A DNA stretch of 33,005 nt from CAZJYI01 sp964550025. GTDB lineage: Bacteria > Verrucomicrobiota > Kiritimatiellia > UBA8416 > CAYOBW01. Where the stretch lies: NCBI GenBank assembly GCA_964550025.1, contig CAZJYI010000129.1, positions 1-33,005 of the forward strand, in the 5' to 3' direction. The first letter of the stretch is position 1. Each line of letters starts with the position of its first letter. This document shows positions 25,501 to 32,125 of this stretch, piece by piece. Position numbers and translations under genes: made by a program. The notes below the pieces were generated by a model. It made no database searches, had not been told where the DNA came from, and was given only the letters and a program-made list of their open reading frames with translations.

Positions 25501-27792
25501 CTCCACCGCTGTCCAACTGGACTTCCCCGACTCGTCGCTGTCCGCCCAGTTTGGCCCGAGGCGGTTGTCGGAACGGGCATCGATCAGCTCCAGGCTGCTC
25601 CCGCCGCCGTCGGCCCAGCGTCCCCAGTGACCGCCGTCCCCGTAGGTGACTTCGTCCACGACGATATGGAAGTAGTTGGTCGTCACATCCGTCCCGTTGC
25701 TCACCACAATGCTGTCCGGCATGCCCAGGGCGATACGCTCGCCGCCGTTGTCCAACTGCCCGTCGTAGTTTCCCACCAGGTTCGTCGCCCCCAGGCCCGG
25801 ATAGCGACCTTCGAGGTGGACCGCGTTCTTCGCTACCACCAGGAATCCGCCGGCGGGGATACGGGTGTCGACCGGGAACGTGTACGAGATGCCGTCCATG
25901 AGACGCCACCCTCCGAGCGCCACCGGTTGGGCGCCACGGTTGTGCAACTCGACGTACTCGTCATTGCCGTCGCCGGAAATGGGATGATACATCAACTCGT
26001 TGATCACCACGTTGCGGGCCAGGGCCGGCGGATTGTTGGTCCCCAGGCTCCGGCCCGACAGTTCACTGAACACCGGCGCGCCGTCGGGCGTCCGTCCGAA
26101 GGAGATCCCGTTCGCCTGGCCGCCGATTCTCAGGGCGTCGATGACCCGGGTATCGTCAGGGTTCACCAGGTAGACCGTCTCTCCCTCCGCGCTCAGCGCG
26201 AAACCGAGCTGGTTTTCGTCAAAGCTGACAAAGCCGCCCCCGGGAAGAACGGTACCGTCCGGAACTACGAACTTGTTTGTGTCGGCGGCGTCGGAAAGGA
26301 AGCATCCGGATATATCCACGGTATCCGTGCCGTGGTTGTACAGTTCGATGGCGTCGAGCAACGGGAGATCGGTGTGGGTGAGGACCTCGTTGATCACCAT
26401 CTGCTCCAGCGGCCCGTCCGCCGGGGCATCGCCCATCCCCGGGGACCCGCCCTTGGTGCGGCCGGCGCTCCACGCGCGCGGATCGGCCTCTCCGTAAGAC
26501 GGTTTCGAGAGGACCAGCGCGTGGCCCGTTCCGTCCGCGGCCACCGGCCACGGCGGATCATCCGAATAGCGCAGGTCCAACACGATTGCTCCCGACTCCT
26601 TCTGCAGCTTGAGCCGTCCCGAGCCGTTGGACAGCTTGTTCGAACCGCCCCCGACGACGCCCGTGATACCATGGATCGCCTCCACGTCCGCCGGCGCCGG
26701 CGCCACGACGAGGTAGGCATAGGCGCCCAGCGTCGTGCCGGCGGCGAAGGTATGATCGAGTTGCCCTGAGATCCGCCAGCCGCCAAGGTCCTCGGGCCAC
26801 GGATTGGAGTTATGCAGCTCGACGAACTCCCCGTTCAAGTCGTCCGAGCGATCGCCGGGGTGATACATGATTTCGGAGATGACGACCCCGGTCCGCCGCG
26901 AGGAGGGCCCCGTCCGGATCTCGACCACCACCTCGGCCACCACGCTGGTCGCGGCGCCGAAGGCATTGGTCGCCACCACGTCGTACCCGCCGGCATCTGC
27001 TGCCCCGGCTGCGGTGACTGCGTAGATGGAATTGGTCGCGCCGCTCACCGGCGCGCTGTCGCGCCGCCACTGGTAGAAGAGCGGCCGGCTGCCCCGGGCG
27101 GAGACCGCCAGGCTGAACGCTCCCCCCAGGGCCACGATGGTATCCACCGGCTGTTCCGCAATGGATGGCGCGGTTCCCGGCGGGGATTCAGGATCGGCGG
27201 TGCCGCTGAGCTCGATCCGGATGCCGGTGGGATTGACACCGGTCCCGGCGTTGTTCACGACAAACTCCAGGGCGTTGGTCCCATCCACAAAACCACTGCT
27301 GATCGTAAAGGCATTGCCCAGCCGACCGAAGTTCCCGTCGCTGGTCACGCCGGTGCTCACACCGTTGAGCAGCACGTCCGTGCCCCTGTTGTCGGAAGTC
27401 CACCGGCCCGTGATGACCGCGGTGGAGGGTTCGAACCCGCCCAGGTCGAACTGGGTACGGTACCGGTATTCCCCGGGGGCATTGCCCGGGGACTGGCTGG
27501 CCTTTGGCGCAATCCACTTGGAGTCGGGCCCATTGGCCAGCCAGGGCGGAATGGGATATGCGTCGTCATAGACCACGAACGCCTGCGGGCCGGGAAACCC
27601 GGCATCCGCGCTTGCCGACAGCACCCAGTGCGGGTCTTCCGTGCCATGGACCAGGACGTCGCCGCCGCTGTCCACACCCGTGTTGAACAGGCCGGGGATC
27701 GGCTCGGCCCGCAGCCCGGCGCACAGGCCAATCCACAGCAAACCCTGGATGAACCCGTGAGTAAGGCGACTAGTACGATTCTGCAATGGCAT
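22588..27792 (-). CDS. Giant exported lamin-tail-domain / CotH-kinase-like protein
   Basis: A 1734-residue protein from ATG 27792 with a Sec signal (about 1-29, ending CAGLRA). Order: an N-terminal beta domain (30-200, TSDNRGTDVLLNGVSTG), an Ig-like domain (205-290, PLFYQWRRDSAPVSGATNS), then lamin-tail domains at about 300-420 (VVISEIMYHPGD, EFVELHN), 462-590 (VINEVLTHTD, AIELYNHG) and 592-720 (VVINELMYHP, EYVELHNRG). A beta-rich region (740-1040) precedes a CotH-like domain at about 1044-1420 (YGSERVVYNVGAHYG, FLGANSIRLDW, DMDNWMRTFAMNDL, WKIMSWDFDVGLG). A fourth lamin-tail domain lies at 1515-1650 (VVNEWMASNQG, DWIELFNP) and a PVC-type C-terminal domain at 1660-1734. CotH proteins are secreted protein-kinase-fold enzymes; WDFD could supply the metal-binding Asp, but activity is unproven. 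Lamin-tail domains probably act in adhesion or surface display. It follows the WbsX-like lipoprotein gene by 74 bp. Confidence 0.88.
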   Translation of the reverse strand: MPLQNRTSRLTHGFIQGLLWIGLCAGLRAEPIPGLFNTGVDSGGDVLVHGTEDPHWVLSASADAGFPGPQAFVVYDDAYPIPPWLANGPDSKWIAPKASQSPGNAPGEYRYRTQFDLGGFEPSTAVITGRWTSDNRGTDVLLNGVSTGVTSDGNFGRLGNAFTISSGFVDGTNALEFVVNNAGTGVNPTGIRIELSGTADPESPPGTAPSIAEQPVDTIVALGGAFSLAVSARGSRPLFYQWRRDSAPVSGATNSIYAVTAAGAADAGGYDVVATNAFGAATSVVAEVVVEIRTGPSSRRTGVVISEIMYHPGDRSDDLNGEFVELHNSNPWPEDLGGWRISGQLDHTFAAGTTLGAYAYLVVAPAPADVEAIHGITGVVGGGSNKLSNGSGRLKLQKESGAIVLDLRYSDDPPWPVAADGTGHALVLSKPSYGEADPRAWSAGRTKGGSPGMGDAPADGPLEQMVINEVLTHTDLPLLDAIELYNHGTDTVDISGCFLSDAADTNKFVVPDGTVLPGGGFVSFDENQLGFALSAEGETVYLVNPDDTRVIDALRIGGQANGISFGRTPDGAPVFSELSGRSLGTNNPPALARNVVINELMYHPISGDGNDEYVELHNRGAQPVALGGWRLMDGISYTFPVDTRIPAGGFLVVAKNAVHLEGRYPGLGATNLVGNYDGQLDNGGERIALGMPDSIVVSNGTDVTTNYFHIVVDEVTYGDGGHWGRWADGGGSSLELIDARSDNRLGPNWADSDESGKSSWTAVEKTGVMNLNHPAISSIDQLHLFLLDAGEALVDDVGFDYAGVNRVSNSGFEGGLDGWYSQGTQRPSHLETAEGFGGSRSLHLVATGRGGVANRVRTHLSTAIPENSTATVRARVRWLRGHPEIVFRAVGSSIEAVGTLPVPAALGTPGAANSRSAANAGPAITGVTHRPILPADGDAVRVTARVQDVDGLAGVFLRYRVDPDARVWSVPMTDDGTGADAVEGDGLFAGTIPGQDAGDLVAFHIEASDASTPSLTRTFPGDAPVRECLVRVGEIPPDGDFGTYRLWMTQASFDFWAGRENSSNEDVDATFVYGSERVVYNVGAHYGASDNYSIGLDNPIGKPVGYNLEFPADEPFLGANSIRLDWPVRDPTIQREHLMYWILEQLGLPNNYRRYIHFFINGVRRKGSNGNLYEDTQRPNGDMLREWYPDDPDGTLHKTDGWFEADASGRYIRSPWVKPLLQSFNDIAGSKKPAYYRFNWKPRSIDRTANDYSQVFALIDAANTPDPGYETTLGSVVDMDNWMRTFAMNDLASFWDSFGNPNSKNAYVYKPQRSGWKIMSWDFDVGLGVFNDPPNAPLFASNVDPVIVRMYDTPSFVRHYWRAMDEALGSFFTPAGVTPFLADRYDVFQRNGNGAVSPFVPSGPYNLSIPDWIAQRTAFIRPQLDAVNRPFDVATPADGISTNVRTIVLSGTAPVRAAVLAVNGIPLDPAWTSVGEWRAPFVLQPGTNTLVVRALGSDGSELASESLTVTFTGTENWPAVVVNEWMASNQGALLDPADGQSDDWIELFNPTAGPVDLEGWFLSDDPAAPYKYAVPGGFGIPSNGFLLAWADREVVQNDPATRPDLHLPFALDGDGESVLLSAPDGSLIDRVDFGPQSPDKSMGRVAGQITALATPSPLDANGRAAVYPALTLEHDGSTLRLRVVTEPGFIYTLDAGDDLLTWDRLDTVLATGETVEFSISIDQPRRYFRIRRTP

Positions 27793-27829
27793 TACTGCAT
27801 CATACTCCCACGGGGCTCACCTCGGGGAC

Positions 27830-27852
27830 AAGACCTATTGCCCCAAGGTCTT
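27830..27852 (-). terminator. Small stem-loop between the lipoprotein and CotH genes
   Basis: Seven-base arms AAGACCT/AGGTCTT enclose a 9-base loop just after the stop of the lipoprotein gene. There is no T-run after it on the minus strand, so it is at best a weak terminator or mRNA-processing hairpin. Confidence 0.2.
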
Positions 27853-27866
27853 CAACTGAGTGGCTA

Positions 27867-28640
27867 TCAGGGATACGTCCACTCTCGTAGAGCGCCGGCG
27901 ACTTCGTCAAGCCATGTGGTCACCGGCGTGTAGTCGGGCGGTTTGCCCATGGTCGGGCAGAGACCGCCGCCCTCTGAGAATTCGTTCCAGGAGTACATGA
28001 TCACGGTCTGCGCCTCGCAATCCCTCGGGTGAGCGGCGACGAAGTTGAAGGCTTGCTTGACTCGTGACGCCAGGTCGCCCTCTTCTGGCCACTGGTAGTG
28101 ATACCAGTTGTCCTTGGGCTTGCCGGTCTCCTTGTCGAGGGCACGGGGCCAGGGGTACTGCATGCTGGTGCATGGAGGAATAAAGGGAAGCCCCCGGTTC
28201 AGGAATTCCCGTTCGTAGGTCTTGCCAAGGCTCTCTGTCGCCTTTGCGTAGGTGGGCACCTGGTCCATCGTCTTCTGCAGCAGTTCCTGGTTGAAAGGAT
28301 AGTTGAACCAGAGCGGGCCCGCGTTGGGGGGATGTTCGACCCAGTCGACGTCCTTCGTCAGGCGGCAGAAGAAAGGCGCCCGGTCGTGCCACTTGGCCGG
28401 CTTGAGAAACCCCTCCTTACCCGGCAGGTAGCCCAGCTCCTGCTCATAGGTGTATCCCTTTCCCGAGTACATATCCCACCGCTGCACGCCGAGCAAAGGC
28501 CGTTCCCGCTCCTGCGCCACATCGGGAGGGACGGCCGGCGGGCCAGGGTGGGTGCACGAGCAGAGGAGGAGGCAGAGAAGAAGGAGGACGAATGCTCCAA
28601 TCACAGGCAATCTGTTCGAACAGTATCTCACAGTGACCAT
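27867..28640 (-). CDS. WbsX/GH99-like lipoprotein with apparent internal deletion
   Basis: A 257-residue protein. ATG 28640 is preferred over ATG 28646 because AGGA lies 6 nt upstream. It has a lipoprotein signal (LLLLCLLLCSC, acylated Cys at about residue 29). The mature part opens LLGVQRWDMYSGKGYT and reaches LLQKTMDQ, the usual first ~100 residues of PVC proteins of the GH99/WbsX-like TIM-barrel type. There the familiar continuation (MDQEIxYAxxAGxDYWAF) is missing, and the chain jumps near 28259 to VPTYAKATESLGKTYE, then the C-terminal part with QTVIMYSWNEFSEGGGLCPT and a final DYTPVTTWLDEVAGALREW. The WNEFSEGG motif is the typical end-of-barrel signature. Relatives are usually over 400 residues, so roughly the middle of the barrel is lost in frame. 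Function is probably compromised. The family call is from motif memory. Confidence 0.6.
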   Translation of the reverse strand: MVTVRYCSNRLPVIGAFVLLLLCLLLCSCTHPGPPAVPPDVAQERERPLLGVQRWDMYSGKGYTYEQELGYLPGKEGFLKPAKWHDRAPFFCRLTKDVDWVEHPPNAGPLWFNYPFNQELLQKTMDQVPTYAKATESLGKTYEREFLNRGLPFIPPCTSMQYPWPRALDKETGKPKDNWYHYQWPEEGDLASRVKQAFNFVAAHPRDCEAQTVIMYSWNEFSEGGGLCPTMGKPPDYTPVTTWLDEVAGALREWTYP

Positions 28641-28763
28641 TTCCATTCCTGTTGCCGGCCCACGTTCCTGCGGAAGGGCGGAAGATGGTTCGAACCCGCA
28701 CTATCGTTAACCGCTATCGTCGACCGACTCTTTCTCTTTCCGGTGGACGATGGCGGACGACGA

Positions 28764-29627
28764 TTACGGTGGACGATTTCCGTTGTCTTCCTCTCCTCGT
28801 TCCCCATCTCGCCCCGCCACCGTCGTCAGCACCCAGTTCACGGTCGTCATGGTGATGAGCTGCACGCGGCCTTTGCTGTCGACGAGATAGTGGGTCGGGA
28901 CGACACCCCATCCGCTCTGCGCGTAGCTGTCCAGCGTGACGCTACCGCCCTTGACCGGCACTTCGATCTCGCCTTCGTAGCGCAGAGCCTGCTTCGGCCG
29001 CAGCGTGGAATCGTCGAGCATGTCGAACGCGAGGGGGTTCTTCTTGAGACGGCCCGAGGCGACGAGCGGCAGAAGCGCCCAGCGGGCGATCAGGGGATGG
29101 GTCGTGGCCTGCTGCTGGCTCCACGACTTCGTCTTGACCGTCATGCTCTTGCCGTCCCACGTTCCCTCTTCCACAAACCCGAGATCCTTCGCAGCCCCGA
29201 TCGAAGACTCGAGCGTCCATTTCGATACGGTGTTGAGCGCCCCCGATAACTGCAGAGAGGTCTTGATGGTATTGCCGGGTGTGTTGCCTCTGCCATTGCG
29301 TGTCTCGGTCGTCCGGCACCTACCCTTGTCAAACGACACATCCAGCGAGCCGCTCGTGCCGTTCCAGGACTTCTCGGAGGATCCGGAGCAAAAGACCAGC
29401 GAGTAGCGCGCCTTGAACGCGTCTCGCATGGCACCCCCGGCGGCGGGCGCGAATTTCGGCAGATACCCGGTGAGGGGCTCAATGGCACTTGGCTCAGTGA
29501 AGCAGTTCGGCGGGCCGTTGTACGGGGCTCTCTTCTTCCTCGGCGCAGCCAGAAGGGGGAAGTGTCCCTGGGCCGCAAGAACGGCTGCCGTGGCCGCGGT
29601 CGTCTTGAGAAAATCTCTGCGTTCCAT
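28764..29627 (-). CDS. Tat-exported protein of unknown function
   Basis: A 287-residue protein from ATG 29627, chosen for the strong AAGGAAGGGGG just upstream and for the twin-arginine signal that follows (MERRDFLKTTAATAAVLAAQ). A longer frame from 29711 would overlap the sulfatase and bury this signal. I do not recognise the family. The mature part is mostly beta (SLVFCSGSSEKSWNGTSG, SLDVSFDKGRC, KWTLESSIGAAKDLGF, ALRYEGEIEVPVKGGSVTLD, VVPTHYLVDSKGRVQLIT), compatible with a single secreted beta-sandwich; it has two cysteines about 30 residues apart. The last ~15 residues (GRDGERGEEDNGNRPP) are low-complexity and may be read-through of a degraded end. The gene starts 2 bp after the sulfatase stop, so it is in an operon with it and may act with it on a sulfated glycan. 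Confidence 0.7.
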   Translation of the reverse strand: MERRDFLKTTAATAAVLAAQGHFPLLAAPRKKRAPYNGPPNCFTEPSAIEPLTGYLPKFAPAAGGAMRDAFKARYSLVFCSGSSEKSWNGTSGSLDVSFDKGRCRTTETRNGRGNTPGNTIKTSLQLSGALNTVSKWTLESSIGAAKDLGFVEEGTWDGKSMTVKTKSWSQQQATTHPLIARWALLPLVASGRLKKNPLAFDMLDDSTLRPKQALRYEGEIEVPVKGGSVTLDSYAQSGWGVVPTHYLVDSKGRVQLITMTTVNWVLTTVAGRDGERGEEDNGNRPP

Positions 29628-29629
29628 GG

Positions 29630-30919
29630 CTATGCCCCCTTCCTTACGGTGCGGTAGTAGTTCAGGTAGGTATGGTACGGCGCTGCCTTTCCCGGGGGCA
29701 CACGCTCGCACAGCTCAATCGTGCCAAGGTACTCGCGGAGGTGGCCTTTGTGTTTGGCCATGACCGCCTTGCCGGCGGCGGTGCCGGAAAGATCGTGCAT
29801 CTCGAGCGGATCGGCTTTCAGGTCAAAGACCTTCGTCGGCCCGTCACAGTAGAAGATCGTCTTGTGCTGTCGGTCACGTACGCCGACCTGTCCGGTCCCG
29901 AGGAAGGACTCACCCACCACGTAGTTGCGCCACCCGTCAACCGCCTTTCCTTCGGCGAAAGGACGCAGGCTCCTGCCGATGGTCATCTTCGGCAGCGCGG
30001 GGACCTGCGCGTAGTCGCAGATCGTGGCCGGAATATCGACGCCTGTCGTGAGGTGCTCGACGTCCCGCCGGCCGCCGGGGATCCGGCCCGGATAGACCAG
30101 CATCATGGGCACACGCCAGGCCTCTTCTTCCATGTAGCCTTTGGAGACCTTGCCGTGGAAACCGAGGCCGTCGCCGTGGTCGGCCGTGAAGACGACCACC
30201 GTGTTATCGGCGAACCGCGAGCTCATCAACGCGTCGTAGAGCCGGCCGATCTCCGCGTCAACCATCTCGACCCAGCGGTAGTAGACGTAGATGTAGTAGC
30301 GCCAGTCGAGCTCCTTCCAACCGCGCGTCCGACCGGCATATTTCGGGTCCTTCCTGAAATTCTTCGGCAGCGGCGGAAGCTGGTCTTCCATTCCCCTGGC
30401 GAAGCGGAACTTGCCCTGGCCACCGTTGGCCCCGGCGGTGTAGCAGCAATCGTGCGGGTTGTGGAAACCAGCGTTGAGGAAGAAGGGCTTGTCCCCCTTG
30501 TAGTTCGCCAGGAACCCCATGCAGGCGCGAGCGATACCCGCATCCGCATACTCGCCCTTGCCCGTCCCGAAGATGAACTTGAAGCTCTTGGCCACATCCC
30601 GGCCGGGAATGTGCCACTTGCCGGCGTAGAGCGTTTCGTAGTCACCGTGCTTCCTGAGCCACTGACCCAGGTCCGGGATGCCGGGAAGGATCGGGCAACT
30701 GTTGGTCGGCACGCCGTGTTCGCTCGACGTGCGGCCGGTATACCAGCTTGCGCGCGCCGGACAACACTGCGGCATCGCGGTGTAGTTCGTCATGAACGAA
30801 CAACCGTCAGCCGCCATGCGGTCCATGGCCGGGGTCTTGACATACGGGTTGCCGTACGCCGACATCGCCTGGAAGTGCATCTGGTCAACGTGAATGAACA
30901 GGATATTGGGTCGGGTCAT
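29630..30919 (-). CDS. Type I sulfatase (formylglycine-dependent arylsulfatase family)
   Basis: A 429-residue protein from ATG 30919 with GGAG 6 nt upstream. The N-terminus is MTRPNILFIHVDQMHFQAMS: D12-Q13 replace the more common DD metal pair. The active-site motif is CCPARASWYTGR with C52-x-P54-A-R56, a Cys-type sulfatase in which C52 must be converted to formylglycine by a maturase not in this window. Other landmarks are YAGKWHIPG (about 119), FFLNAGFHNPHD, and VVVFTADHGDGLGFHGK with the second metal-binding D/H pair. The length is normal for S1 sulfatases. There is no signal peptide, although most PVC sulfatases are exported, and no upstream in-frame ATG would add one. The substrate is unknown; the family removes sulfate esters from glycans or small molecules. 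It heads the operon sulfatase, Tat protein, WbsX-like lipoprotein, CotH protein. Confidence 0.92.
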   Translation of the reverse strand: MTRPNILFIHVDQMHFQAMSAYGNPYVKTPAMDRMAADGCSFMTNYTAMPQCCPARASWYTGRTSSEHGVPTNSCPILPGIPDLGQWLRKHGDYETLYAGKWHIPGRDVAKSFKFIFGTGKGEYADAGIARACMGFLANYKGDKPFFLNAGFHNPHDCCYTAGANGGQGKFRFARGMEDQLPPLPKNFRKDPKYAGRTRGWKELDWRYYIYVYYRWVEMVDAEIGRLYDALMSSRFADNTVVVFTADHGDGLGFHGKVSKGYMEEEAWRVPMMLVYPGRIPGGRRDVEHLTTGVDIPATICDYAQVPALPKMTIGRSLRPFAEGKAVDGWRNYVVGESFLGTGQVGVRDRQHKTIFYCDGPTKVFDLKADPLEMHDLSGTAAGKAVMAKHKGHLREYLGTIELCERVPPGKAAPYHTYLNYYRTVRKGA

Positions 30920-31097
30920 AGGAAACTCCCTTGCTCTTTGCGGACGACCGACAGACTAGCTGGATGATCAGTTGGGTGTACAGCGCTTTTCGTAGGCTCG
31001 CGGTACGCGCTAAGCTCGGTCGATTCAAGGGCTCCAGACAGTGGATCTGGAAGAAGAGGGAACTACTCAATCTCCTCCCCGGCGCTGCCTTGCGTTC

Positions 31098-31121
31098 GTA
31101 GCACGCCTTATCCAGGCGCAC
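31098..31121 (+). repeat. REP-like palindrome, third copy
   Basis: GTAGCACGCCTTATCC followed by AGGCGCAC: 5-bp arms CGCCT/AGGCG around loop TATCC, with the same GTAG head and TATCC loop as the copies at 22291-22314 and 22397-22421. Confidence 0.5.
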
Positions 31122-31161
31122 TCCTCCCCGGAGCCACCGGACCGCCCGTTCATACCCCCGG

Positions 31162-32124
31162 CTAGACTCCCGCAAAAAAAAGCGATCGAACCGAGATTAA
31201 GTCTTGAATGCGACGGCAGGAAACCATATTAACCGCGCCGGCGTGACATATGTCACTGGCGTGTGGCATTTCACCGCATGGCTGCGACGGTCGTTCTGGC
31301 CGGCCGAGGAGGCAGCGCACAGACATGGGCCTACAGAACTCAACAGGAGAAGCATCATGACCACAAGAAGGCAGCTCACAACCCTCTTGACCCTCGCCCT
31401 CGCGGCGATGGCCGGCCTCGCCCTCACAACCACGCCCGTCCTTGAGCTGGGCGATGACTTCACCGGCGCGGTAGTCGACCTGCGTGACCGCGTCGTAGTA
31501 ACGCGACCAGGCTTTGCGGAACATCGGCTCTTCCGGATGGTAAGGTGGGATCGGTGCCTTGGCCGGATCATGAAAGTCCTCCGGCTTGAGGCGGTTCAAT
31601 CGCTGCTGGACGATGACGTCTTCAGAGATCTTCGTAATGCTGGAGTGGCACTCGCCGAAATCGAACTTCACGAAAAACGGCTGTTTGGGATCTTTGCGTT
31701 GTCGCCATACAGGCCCCTTACTTCGGGCGTGCCATTTCGCGCCTCCGATATTGTAGTCGCCCTTGGCATTGGCGGTGAAGTACCCCGCCTTCCCCATCTG
31801 GTTCGGAATCATCTCCAGGAATGCAGGCGGCCGACCCACATTGCTGCGATGGTGCATCGTGCCCAGCGTGGTCGGATACATGCCTGTCACGATGCTTGAG
31901 CGCGATACCGAACAGACCGGCCCGACGGAATAGGCATGCGTGTAGCGGATGCCTCCTTCGGCGAGTCTGTCAAACACGGGCGTTTTGGCATACGTATCGC
32001 CATAGCACCCCATCATCGGCGTGATGTCCTCGAGCGCGATATGGACGATGTTGGGCCGCTGTTTGGTTTCTTCCGCTGTTCCGAAGACCGACATCAGCAT
32101 GACTCCCCATATTGCCTGTCTCAT
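31162..32124 (-). CDS. Exported sulfatase, 3'-truncated
   Basis: ATG 32124 lies 1 bp after the stop of the upstream gene and gives a short Sec signal (MRQAIWGVMLMSVFGTAE). Residues 20-227 are a clear S1 sulfatase N-terminal half: RPNIVHIALEDITPMMGCYG with E32-D33, PVCSVSRSSIVTGMYPTT with C71 and R75, and FFVKFDFGECHSS. The active-site motif is C-S-V-S-R, with Val where Pro is nearly always found. Recognisable sequence stops at RAGEVIAQLKD (about 31443), just before the part that should bring the second metal-binding WxDHG motif; the following ~93 residues to the stop at 31162 are antisense to a + strand signal peptide and its leader. Normal length is about 450-550 residues, so the enzyme should be dead. 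A longer frame from 32172 overlaps the upstream gene and is rejected. Confidence 0.75.
   Translation of the reverse strand: MRQAIWGVMLMSVFGTAEETKQRPNIVHIALEDITPMMGCYGDTYAKTPVFDRLAEGGIRYTHAYSVGPVCSVSRSSIVTGMYPTTLGTMHHRSNVGRPPAFLEMIPNQMGKAGYFTANAKGDYNIGGAKWHARSKGPVWRQRKDPKQPFFVKFDFGECHSSITKISEDVIVQQRLNRLKPEDFHDPAKAPIPPYHPEEPMFRKAWSRYYDAVTQVDYRAGEVIAQLKDGRGCEGEAGHRREGEGQEGCELPSCGHDASPVEFCRPMSVRCLLGRPERPSQPCGEMPHASDICHAGAVNMVSCRRIQDLISVRSLFFAGV
31243..31256. promoter_or_regulatory. 14-bp perfect palindrome resembling a CRP/FNR-type site
   Basis: GTGACATATGTCAC is an exact dyad and has the GTGA-N6-TCAC spacing of CRP/FNR-superfamily operators (TGTGA-N6-TCACA), lacking only the outer T/A pair. It lies 100 bp upstream of the + strand start at 31357 and about 325 bp upstream of the sulfatase start. 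No such regulator is in the window. Confidence 0.45.
31357..31440 (+). pseudogene. Signal-peptide stub of an unidentified exported protein
   Basis: ATG 31357 is preceded by AGGAGA (9 nt upstream region ACAGGAGAAGCATC) and encodes a textbook Sec signal beginning MTTRRQLTTLLTLALAAMAG and ending near LALTTTPVL. From about 31440 the frame is only antisense to the sulfatase gene, so the body of the protein is missing. The intact start, ribosome site and upstream palindrome suggest a once-functional gene joined here to foreign sequence. What it encoded cannot be told. Confidence 0.55.
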
Positions 32125-32125
32125 T

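Larger units (their letters stand above)
30920..31356. other. Divergent intergenic region with REP-like repeat and palindrome
   Basis: The 437 bases between the sulfatase start (leftward) and the signal-peptide stub (rightward) hold the third REP-like element (31098-31121), an A8 run near 31174-31181 and the GTGACATATGTCAC palindrome (31243-31256). A 96-codon minus-strand frame crosses part of it but has no conserved look. Promoters for both directions should lie here; I cannot fix a -10/-35 pair. Confidence 0.5.

Noticed and set aside
24781..26769. 662-codon + strand frame inside the CotH gene
   Set aside because: A GC-rich antisense frame rich in Arg, Val, Gly and His with no domain; the minus strand carries clear lamin-tail and CotH motifs.
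29672..30967. 431-codon + strand frame
   Set aside because: Antisense to the sulfatase, which has an intact active site.
30885..31175. 96-codon minus-strand frame upstream of the sulfatase
   Set aside because: It overlaps the sulfatase start in another frame, contains a REP-like palindrome and shows no conserved pattern.
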